This document shows, in pieces, positions 46,151-55,246 of a DNA stretch of 64,000 nucleotides. How positions within the stretch are numbered: the first letter of the stretch is position 1; every line of letters starts with the position of its first letter. The stretch lies in assembly GCA_032622095.1 (NCBI GenBank), contig CP136069.1, positions 32,021,194-32,085,193 of the forward strand, in the 5' to 3' direction. Position numbers and translations under genes: made by a program. The stretch is from Siphonodentalium dalli. Its lineage: Eukaryota > Mollusca > Scaphopoda > Gadilida > Siphonodentaliidae. The notes beneath the pieces are model-generated. The model made no database searches, was not told the DNA's origin, and saw only the letters and a list, made by a program, of their open reading frames with translations.

Positions 46151-46154
46151 TTAA

Positions 46155-46708
46155 GATCTGCAAGGTCAATGTAAATTAATAATAACGAAATCGATTATCA
46201 ATATCCCTGCTCGGAACCGGTTGTGTTGACATATCGCAGGAGTTGGTCCCAGGTTGTATTGTCCCTGATCTGCACTGATAGAAACGATTTTAAGTGGTCC
46301 CATGCTATCGTTCTGTCATACGCAGATTGTTTGATTGCATCGACGCTGGTGTGTGGTATCATGTCATTTGATATATAATAAATCGTGTCTCATCACGAGG
46401 GGTCTAATCTGCGTGCCAGCACACATTAAATTATTCAATTTTAATCCAGCGATTATAGCATAACGTGCCAATACAAAACGACAGCATTTGTTGCGTTTTC
46501 AAAGGCTTCAACCAACCGTGTGGGCATCAATGTGACGTAGCCCTTAACGGACTACAAAGCATGGCACAACTTCCTGGTATAGAACCACATGCGCTATAGT
46601 GAAAACTGTACTGTCAACACGGCAGACAGAAAGTGTGTATTAACAGAGAGGTGCGTGATATTTCATAACGGTTTTATTGCGTTTGTGTTTTCTCGGAAAG
46701 CTCCAGAG
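46155..46708. other. Sequence upstream of the signal-peptide exon
   Basis: No repeat shared with the rest of the window is seen here, which makes it one of the few apparently unique stretches. It may contain the promoter and 5' UTR of the exon at 46709; I cannot identify a TATA box or a clear start site. Confidence 0.4.
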
Positions 46709-46787
46709 ATGGGTTCACTTGTGAACATCCTGCTGTTTCTTTCGATATTTGCATGCAGCGTCTGTTTATCTGATGGTTCCGTGATTG
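46709..46787 (+). CDS. Putative first coding exon with signal peptide
   Basis: The ATG at 46709 (context CAGAGATGG) opens 26 codons. Their N-terminus is a typical secretory signal: a short polar start (MGSLVN), a hydrophobic core (ILLFLSIFACSVCL) and a polar SDGS that would suit signal peptidase cleavage. The segment ends ATTG|GTACGT, a good donor that leaves a phase-1 intron, the usual phase just after signal peptides in secreted proteins. A longer frame starting at 46589 reads into it, but upstream residues look unlike coding sequence. No second exon is found: the next 8 kb is palindrome and satellite, so the gene either has a very long intron or is truncated. Protein family unknown. Confidence 0.45.
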
Positions 46788-46900
46788 GTACGTATATTAA
46801 GTTCAACTTTAGCATGATTCAAATGTCTAGTTGATGTAGTGTAAGCGAGATACCTTATATTTGTATAATTTTGCAATCATTGACTATGATTTGGGCGCCT

Positions 46901-47685
46901 GTCACCGGGGACGTGGCGACACGGTGGGGGCCACCAGTTGTTGGAAATATTCCAACCTTAGGGGGGTATCAGGTTGGAAATTTCTAACAAATGGAAAGCT
47001 AGAGGCCAGGATTTAGCAATTTTCAATCTCAGATTTCAGAATTTCTAAACGATGGTCAGCTCGGTGTGTCCTGGTCTTTCTCAATGCAGTGGCCAGTACA
47101 AAAACGCTATTTAATTTAGGAAAAACAAATGGGTATTGGAATTTGCCTGGCGTCAGAGCATTACATGTTATGGGAAGTTGCAAATGTCAGGTTCATGTGT
47201 CATAATGTTCTCACACTGGGCCGAACGCGGTGGATTCTGCCCCCCCCTGGTCAGTGGCAACAAGACTACTGATCAATATATTATAATAGGCTACCAGGTC
47301 TATGAGAGAACAGTTGAGACAAATCAGAGCACAATGAGGGGGTGGATGCATATGGCAAATGGAATTACGAAAACTTGTGAGTTTGGTTTAGTGGCGGGCG
47401 GGGCAGTTCCAATGCGTATACACCACGCCCAAAACGGAGAACACGTCCCGTAAGTCATTTTCCCCAATGGCACGTGAACCCTATTAGGTTAGTTTTAAAA
47501 TGTCCTATTTAAAACCATAACTCCACCATATACATGTTCGTGTTCTATACCAAACCATAATTATATTTTATAAGACACAAGCACGCGCCCATTAATATGG
47601 GGTATCAACATTCAGAAAATGTTATAAGTTCTAACACATGCATTTTTGTCAACTTAGAAATCATCCCAAAACCACACAATCGGTT
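46901..47685 (+). repeat. Outer segment of the left arm
   Basis: It mirrors about 53610-54403 and resembles the older copy at 2140-2745. A 105-codon frame (47136) is open in both arms except around a poly-G/C tract that differs in length. I do not regard it as a gene. Confidence 0.7.
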
Positions 47686-48110
47686 AATAATAAAGAGCGT
47701 TCGTGATTTCGCCGCCCAAATCGGTTAATAATAAAGAGCGGTCATGCTTTCGCCGCACACAATCGGTTAATAATAAAGAGCGTTCGTGATTTCGCCGCCC
47801 AAATCGGTTAATAATAAAGAGCGTTCATTCTTCCGCCGCCCAAAATCGGTTAAATATAAAGAGCGTTCATGCTTCCGCCGCCCAAAATCGGTTAAATATA
47901 AAGAACATTCATGCTTCCGCCGCACACAATCGGTTAATAATAAAGAGCGTTCGTGATTTCGCCGCCCAAATCGGTTAATAATAAAGAGCGTTCATGCTTC
48001 CGCCGCCCAAAATCGGTTAAATATAAAGAGCATTCATGCTTCCGCCGTTCAAAACTGATTAATAATAAAGAGCGTTAATGCTTCCGCCGTCCAAAACTGG
48101 TTAATAATAC
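47686..48110 (+). repeat. 43-bp satellite, short array (left arm)
   Basis: About 10 copies of a unit containing CGGTTAATAATAAAGAGCG, then TTCATGCTTCCGCCGCCCAA. Variants alternate GTGATTTCGCCG and ATGCTTCCGCCG. A few isolated units recur at about 48470-48525. Confidence 0.9.
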
Positions 48111-48300
48111 ATAGATAGAACCGCATGAGTGTCTGGATTTCGACAAAATTATCGCACGAGATTTGTTGGCGGAGCGACACCTCGAGTGTGGGACGCAGTC
48201 GCGCACGAGAGGTATCGCGTTCCGCCAACAAATCGAGTGCGATAATTCGTCAAAATCCAGACACTCATACGGTTCTATTTTTATTACATATCTCCGTATC
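48111..48300. repeat. Hairpin flanking the satellite (left arm)
   Basis: An inverted repeat of about 75-bp arms (AACCGCATGAGTGTCTGGAT ... ATCCAGACACTCATACGGTT) has its centre near 48185. It mirrors 52330-52510 in the right arm. Confidence 0.75.
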
Positions 48301-48635
48301 ATAGTAAATTGACTCACAATCGTACATCTCCGGTACAGAAAATGTGAATTTAATTGAGTTTTAACACTGAATGAAATAGTTCCGTCGACAGATTGCACTA
48401 GTGCGATTCTGAGAATTAACACACGCCTGGAAACTCGTGCAATCATGCAAATTACGTTGATAGATATATAATAAAGAGCGTTCATGCTTCCGCCGCCCAA
48501 AACTGGTTAATAATAACGAGCGTTCTCAATTGTGATGTTTTGCTATTGTTTTTTATGTAATACTTATGAACGCTTTTGTGGATTTTCGCGACGCCGGTGC
48601 GATATGATTAAAACTTGCAAGTTTGCAGACATTAA

Positions 48636-48999
48636 CCCTTTACGCAACAGAACGGCCCTGTGCCAATGCATTCTCTTATATATGCGAGTCGACCATAGGT
48701 CGCCTCGCATATATAAGAGAATGCATTGGCTTAACATATTAAAAATTATAAAATTGTTAAAGAATGTAAGAACAAAATGGTAAAAAGTGTTAGGCCAATG
48801 CATTCTCTTATATATGCGAGGCGACCTATGGTCGACTCGCATATATAAGAGAATGCATTGGCACAGGGCATAACTGTAACTATCACAATGTGGTCAAGGA
48901 GCCGGTTCCAATGATATCCATATTTGTATGGTTTTATTGAGACAGACCGAAGATATTTTAGGCTGTTGAAGCTTTATTTGGCCGGTTTTGGGTAAAGGG
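48636..48999 (+). mobile_element. MITE-B in the left arm
   Basis: TTAA at 48632-48635 and 49000-49003, and a repeated GGG-TTAA just after. It has two roughly 70-nt hairpins. It is present at the mirror position in the right arm, so it inserted before the arm duplication. Confidence 0.85.
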
Positions 49000-49003
49000 T
49001 TAA

Positions 49004-49930
49004 AGGGTTAAAAATGTTCGTCGCAGAAAACGGCATATATGTTGTCAGAATATGAACGGAAATATGCACATAAAAATAAAATGCATTTGTACCACAGCTA
49101 ACAACATGAGAAGTAAACTATCTGTAGTTCCACCGGCAGCAATTCTAAAAAAAAAATGCCTGTTAATATCATGCAGTTATATCGAAGGCAATGCAAAAAA
49201 CACCGTTACATGTAGAACTACAGAGAAGTTACTTCTCATGTTGACAGTTTTGATAAAGATGCAATGTACATGTTTAGGCATTTTTCCGTTCATAGTCTGG
49301 CAAACTTGCGAGCGTGTTATTATACCTTTAGGGTACGTTCATACACTGGTAAGTTTGCACGGTATGGGTTGCAGGCATTTTGTCCTAGAAAACGATATGG
49401 TGCTATAATATGAATGGAAACATGCACAAAATGTGCATCTGTGCTACAGCTAACTACGTGCGAAGTAAAATCTCTGTAGTTCCACTGGTAACGATGCTAC
49501 CATAATTTGCCTGTAAATAGCATGCAATTATCTCGCAAGAACAAATCATACAGGTATTTGAAGGCAAAATCCAGTATCACTGTTACAAGTGGAACTAAAT
49601 AAATGTTACTTCTCATGTCTTTCGCTTTGGTAAAGTTGCATGCTGTGTGCACGTTTCCGTTCATATTCTGGCACCATGTGGTTTTCTATGACGAATTGTC
49701 GGATTAATGCCCGCAAAAACATACCGTGTAAACTTGCCGGCGTATGAACGTACCCTTATATAGGGTACCTGCATCCACTGGCAAGTCAGCGCGGTATGTT
49801 TTTGCAGGCATTTGCTCATATAAAACCCTATGGTGCCATTATATGACGGCAACATGGATATAAGATGCATATTTACCAAAGCTAACGACGTAACACTTTG
49901 CCTTAAAAAAACCTGCATGATTGATTCTTG
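49004..49930. repeat. Inner segment of the left arm
   Basis: Built from repeated modules with TATGAACGGAAA, GCAAACTTGCCAG or ACTGGTAAGTTTGC, and GTATGAACGTACCC. The modules themselves form small inverted repeats (for example around 49730-49800). No gene. Confidence 0.65.
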
Positions 49931-49936
49931 CGAGGA

Positions 49937-50685
49937 AATTGCATGTTATATTCAATGTACAGGCAAACTGAGATAAAATTGTTACTTATGGAACTACACC
50001 GTTCTTTTACCTTTAACCCTTTCAGTGCCAGGGGCCGATCTTATCGGCCCTAATTTACGGTCTGTAAAATCGGCCCTAAAACCTAAAAATATAAAAAAAA
50101 AATAGTTTTTTTTTTTAGATTTGTTTTGTTTTGGGTTGAATTTTTTTCGGCATGTTATAACTCAAAACTATCACCAAGTATTCATAGTAATAATTTTGAT
50201 GCCCATGAAAAACGTGAGATTCCCTGGCACTAAACCTACAAAATAAGTCTGGCACTGAAAGAGTTAAAGAATATAAGAAAAAATTATTAAAATTGTAAAC
50301 AATTGTAAAAAATAATAACAAATGATGAAAAATTGTTAGGCCAATGCATTCTCTTATATATGCGAGGCGACCTATGGTAGACTCGCATATATAAGATAAT
50401 GCATTGGCACAGGGTATATGGGTTGATACAAAAATCGGACCTGGCACTCAAAGGGTTAATGTAGTTAGATGTGGTATAGGTACATTTTATAAGAATTTTT
50501 GCATTGGGTTTCTGTCACAATGCAGCTTTCAATACCGAAATACCTGCACAAGAATGCCTGGAAAATTTGCGAGTGCTTGGACGTACCCTATAATAGGCGG
50601 AATCAATTCGCTTAGAACATTCTGGATCATTTGGAACGTACATGTAGATCTTTAAATTAATAATTGCTGCAATTCGGCTTAACAA
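49937..50685 (+). repeat. Spacer segment S, first copy
   Basis: 749 bp from AATTGCATGTTATATTC to CGGCTTAACAA. It is repeated in direct orientation at 54404-55153. It contains MITE-D. Confidence 0.88.
50017..50455 (+). mobile_element. MITE-D, TTAA-flanked, with one hairpin
   Basis: TTAA at 50013-50016 and 50456-50459. The ends are CCCTTTCAGTGCCAGGGG and CCTGGCACTCAAAGGG. An inner copy of the terminus (CTGGCACTGAAAGAG-TTAA, about 50250-50268) suggests a shorter element plus an added 3' piece. That piece brings the AT-rich spacer, one roughly 70-nt hairpin (50338-50408) and GGCACAGGG seen in MITE-B. Confidence 0.82.
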
Positions 50686-51602
50686 GAATCAATCATGCAG
50701 GTTTTTTTTAAGGCAAAGTGTTACGTCGTTAGCTTTGGTAAATATGCATCTTATATCCATGTTGCCGTCATATAATGGCACCATAGGGTTTTATATGAGC
50801 AAATGCCTGCAAAAACATACCGCGCTGACTTGCCAGTGGATGCAGGTACCCTATATAAGGGTACGTTCATACGCCGGCAAGTTTACACGGTATGTTTTTG
50901 CGGGCATTAATCCGGCAATTCGTCATAGAAAATCACATGGTGCCAGAATATGAACGGAAACGTGCACACAGCATGCAACTTTACCAAAGCGAAAGACATG
51001 AGAAGTAACATTGATTTAGTTCCACTTGTAACAGTGATACTGGATTTTGCCTTCAAATACCTGTATGATTTATTCTTGCGAGATAATTGCATGCTATTTA
51101 CAGGCAAATTATGGTAGCATCGTTACCAGTGGAACTACAGAGATTTTACTTCGCACGTAGTTAGCTGTAGCACAGATGCACATTATGTGCATGTTTCCAT
51201 TCATATTATAGCACCATATCGTTTTCTAGGACAAAATGCCTGCAACCCATACCGTGCAAACTTACCAGTGTATGAACGTACCCTAAAGGTATAATAACAC
51301 GCTCGCAAGTTTGCCAGACTATGAACGGAAAAATGCCTAAACATGTACATTGCATCTTTATCAAAACTGACAACATGAGAAGTAACTTCTCTGTAGTTCT
51401 ACATGTAACGGTGTTTTTTGCATTGCCTTCGATATAACTGCATGATATTAACAGGCATTTTTTTTTTAGAATTGCTGCCGGTGGAACTACAGATAGTTTA
51501 CTTCTCATGTTGTTAGCTGTGGTACAAATGCATTTTATTTTTATGTGCATATTTCCGTTCATATTCTGACAACATATATGCCGTTTTCTGCGACGAACAT
51601 TT
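50683..51602. repeat. Inner segment of the right arm
   Basis: Mirror of 49004-49930 with only scattered differences. Confidence 0.8.
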
Positions 51603-51614
51603 TTAACCCTTTAA

Positions 51615-51977
51615 CCCTTTACCCAAAACCGGCCAAATAAAGCTTCAACAGCCTAAAATATCTTCGGTCTGTCTCAATAAAACCATACAAATATGGATAT
51701 CATTGGAACCGGCTCCTTGACCACATTGTGATAGTTACAGTTATGCCCTGTGCCAATGCATTCTCTTATATATGCGAGTCGACCATAGGTCGCCTCGCAT
51801 ATATAAGAGAATGCATTGGCCTAACACTTTTACCATTTTGTTCTTACATTCTTTAACAATTTTATAATTTTTAATATGTTAAGCCAATGCATTCTCTTAT
51901 ATATGCGAGGCGACCTATGGTCGACTCGCATATATAAGAGAATGCATTGGCACAGGGCCGTTCTGTTGGGTAAAGGG
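51615..51977 (-). mobile_element. MITE-B in the right arm
   Basis: Mirror of 48636-48999, with TTAA at 51611-51614 and 51978-51981 and two roughly 70-nt hairpins. Confidence 0.85.
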
Positions 51978-52329
51978 TTAATGTCTGCAAACTTGCAAGT
52001 TTTAATCATATCGCACCGGCGTCGCGAAAATCCACTAAAGCGTTCATAAGTATTACATAAAAAGCAATAGCAAAACATCACAATTGAGAACGCTCGTTAT
52101 TATTAACCAGTTTTGGGCGGCGGAAGCATGAACGCTCTTTATTACATATCTATCAACGTAATTTGCATGATTGCACGAGTTTCCAGGCGTGTGTTAATTC
52201 TCAGAATCGCACTAGTGCAATCTGTCGACGGAACTATTTCATTCAGTGTTAAAACTCAATTAAATTCACATTTTCTGTACCATAGATGTACGATTGTGAG
52301 TCAATTTACTATGATACGGAGATATGTAA

Positions 52330-52510
52330 TAAAAATAGAACCGTATGAGTGTCTGGATTTTGACGAATTATCGCACTCGATTTGTTGGCGGAACGCGATA
52401 CCTCTCGTGCGGGACTGCGTCCCACACTCGAGGTATCGCTCCGCCAACAAATCTCGTGCGATAATTTTGTCGAAATCCAGACACTCATGCGGTTCTATCT
52501 ATGTATTATT
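52330..52510. repeat. Hairpin flanking the satellite (right arm)
   Basis: Mirror of 48111-48300: ACCGTATGAGTGTCTGGAT ... ATCCAGACACTCATGCGGT. Confidence 0.75.
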
Positions 52511-53545
52511 ACCCAGTTTTGGACGGCGGAAGCATTAACGCTCTTTATTATTAATCAGTTTTGAACGGCGGAAGCATGAATGCTCTTTATATTTAACCGA
52601 TTTTGGGCGGCGGAAGCATGAACGCTCTTTATTATTAACCGATTTGGGTGGCGAAATCACGAACGCTCTTTATTATTAACCGATTGTGTGCGGCGGAAGC
52701 ATGAATGTTCTTTATATTTAACCGATTTTGGGCGGCGGAAGCATGAACGCTCTTTATTATTAACCGATTTGGGCGGCGAAATCACGAACGCTCTTTATTA
52801 TTAACCGATTGTGTGCTGCGAAAGCATGACCGCTCTTTATTATTAACCGATTTTGGGCGGCGGAAGCATGAACGATCTTTATATTTAACCGATTTTGGGC
52901 GGCGGAAGCATGAACGCTCTTTATTATTAACCGATTTGGGCGGCGAAATCACGAACGCTCTTTATTATTAACCGATTGTGTGCTGCGAAAGCATGACCGC
53001 TCTTTATTATTAACCGATTTTGGGCGGCGGAAGCATGAACGCTCTTTATATTTAACCGATTTTGGGCGGCGGAAGAATGAACGCTCTTTATTATTAACCG
53101 ATTTGGGCGGCGAAATCACGAACGCTCTTTATTATTAACCGATTGTGTGCGGCGGAAGCATGAATGTTCTTTATATTTAACCGATTTTGGGCGGCGGAAG
53201 CATGAACGCTCTTTATTATTAACCGATTTGGGCGGCGAAATCACGAACGCTCTTTATTATTAACCGATTGTGTGCTGCGAAAGCATGACCGCTCTTTATT
53301 ATTAACCGATTTTGGGCGGCGGAAGCATGAACGCTCTTTATATTTAACCGATTTTGGGCGGCGGAAGAATGAACGCTCTTTATTATTAACCGATTTGGGC
53401 GGCGAAATCACGAACGCTCTTTATTATTAACCGATTGTGTGCGGCGAAAGCATGACCGCTCTTTATTATTAACCGATTTTGGTCAGCGGAAGCATGAACG
53501 CTCTTTATTATTAACCGGTTTTTGGTGGCGGAAGCATGCACGCCC
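52511..53545 (-). repeat. 43-bp satellite, expanded array (right arm)
   Basis: About 24 copies of the 43-bp unit, with one unit beyond the hairpin at about 52095-52140. Higher-order blocks are visible: the variant GTGTGCTGCGAAAGCATGAC recurs near 52810, 52977 and 53265, spaced about 4 and 7 units. The left arm has only about 10 copies. Confidence 0.9.
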
Positions 53546-54403
53546 TTCGTGTTATAGGAGGCCATCATTTTTGGTACAGGTTCCCTGGTGCGACAACCCA
53601 CCATGAGTATGGACCTGTGGTTTTGGGATGATTTCTAAGTTGACAAAAATGCATGTGTTAGAACTTATAACATTTTCTGAATGTTGATACCCCATATTAA
53701 TGGGCGCGTGCTTGTTTCTTATAAAATCTAATTATGGTTTGGTATAGAACACGAACATGTATATGGTGGAGTTATGGTTTTAAATAGGACATTTTAAAAC
53801 TAACCTAATAGGGTTCACGTGCCATTGGGGAAAATGACTTACGGGACGTGTTCTCCGTTTTGGGCGTGGTGTATACGCATTGGAACTGCCCCGCCCGCCA
53901 CTAAACCAAACTCACAAGTTTTCGTAATTCCATTTGCCATATGCATCCACCCCCTCATTGTGCTCTGATTTGTCTCAACTGTTCTCTCATAGACCTGGTA
54001 GCCTATTATAATATATTGATCAGTAGTCTTGTTGCCACTGACCAGGGGGGGGGGGGGGGGGGGGCAGAATCCACCGCGTTCGGCCCTGTGTGAGAACATT
54101 ATGACACATGAACCTGACATTTGCAACTTCCCATAACATGTAATGCTCTGACGCCAGGCAAATTCCAATACCCATTTGTTTTTCCTAAATTAAATAGCGT
54201 TTTTGTACTGGCCACTGCATTGAGAAAGACCAGGACACACCGAGCTGACCATCGTTTAGAAATTCTGAAATCTGAGATTGAAAATTGCTAAATCCTGGCC
54301 TCTAGCTTTCCATTTGTTAGAAATTTCCAACCTGATACCCCCCTAAGGTTGGAATATTTCCAACAACTGATGGCCCCCACCGTGTCGCCACGTCCCTGGT
54401 GAC
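53546..54403. repeat. Outer segment of the right arm
   Basis: Mirror of the left outer segment. An extra roughly 90 bp at about 53546-53620, next to the satellite, has no left-arm counterpart. A 20-base G tract lies near 54043-54062. Confidence 0.75.
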
Positions 54404-55153
54404 AATTGCATGTTATATTCAATGTACAGGCAAACTGAGATACAATTGTTACTTATGGAACTACACCGTTCTTTTACCTTTAACCCTTTCAGTGCCAGGG
54501 GCCGATCTCATCGGCCCTAATTTACGGTCTGTAAAATCGGCCCTAAAACCTAAAAATATTAAAAAAAAATTAGTTTTTTTTTTTAGATTTGTTTTGTTTT
54601 GGGTTGAATTTTTTTCGGCATGTTATAACTCAAAACTATAACCAAGTATTCATAGTAATAATTTTGATGCCCATGAAAAACGTGAGATTCCCTGGCACTA
54701 AACCTACAAAATAAGTCTGGCACTGAAAGAGTTAAAGAATTTAAGAAAAAATTATTAAAATTGTAAAAAATTGTAAAAAATAATAACAAATGATGAAAAA
54801 TTGTTAGGCCAATGCATTCTCTTATATATGCGAGGCGACCTATGGTAGACTCGCATATATAAGATAATGCATTGGCACAGGGTATATGGGTTTATACAAA
54901 AATCGGACCTGGCACTCAAAGGGTTAATGTAGTTAGATGTGGTATAGGTACATTTTATAAGAATTTTTGCATTGGGTTTCTGTCACAATGCAGCTTTCAA
55001 TACCGAAATACCTGCACAAGAATGCCTGGAAAATTTGCGAGTGCTTGGACGTACCCTATAATAGGCGGAATCAATTCGCTTAGAACATTCTGGATCATTT
55101 GGAACGTACATGTAGATCTTTAAATTAATAATTGCTGCAATTCGGCTTAACAA
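54404..55153 (+). repeat. Segment S, second copy (direct)
   Basis: 750 bp, nearly identical to 49937-50685 and in the same orientation, starting at the exact outer edge of arm A'. Confidence 0.88.
54484..54923 (+). mobile_element. MITE-D within the second S copy
   Basis: TTAA at 54480-54483 and 54924-54927. Same structure as 50017-50455, with a few substitutions. Confidence 0.82.
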
Positions 55154-55246
55154 ATTAAAGATGCTCTGTCCGATTCGACACAAAAACCATAAATATGTAC
55201 GTCGTATAATACAACATAATATATGTACGTCGTCTATACAAGAACA

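Larger units (their letters stand above)
46901..54403. repeat. Large imperfect palindrome (arms A and A')
   Basis: The left arm 46901-49930 and right arm 50683-54403 are inverted copies around a 752-bp spacer. The outer ends are GTCACCGGGGACGTGG and its near-complement CCACGTCCCTGGTGAC. Matching landmarks sum to about 100613 near the centre. The arms differ by roughly 690 bp, mostly from expansion of the 43-bp satellite in the right arm, and by scattered substitutions and poly-G length. Every frame inside (for example 47136-47453 and its mirror 53839-54168) is duplicated by the symmetry; none shows a recognisable domain. Confidence 0.88.

Noticed and set aside
47136-47453. 105-codon frame mirrored at 53839-54168
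   Set aside because: It lies in both palindrome arms, the frame depends on poly-G length, and the diverged copy at 2140-2745 does not preserve it.
47686-48110. CRISPR-like array with 43-bp period
   Set aside because: No variable spacers; it is a satellite with two or three unit variants.
46901-54403. Treating the large palindrome as a simple assembly artefact
   Set aside because: The arms differ in satellite copy number, poly-G length, a 90-bp insertion and scattered bases, and S is repeated directly. Haplotype mis-joining is still possible, so long reads are needed.
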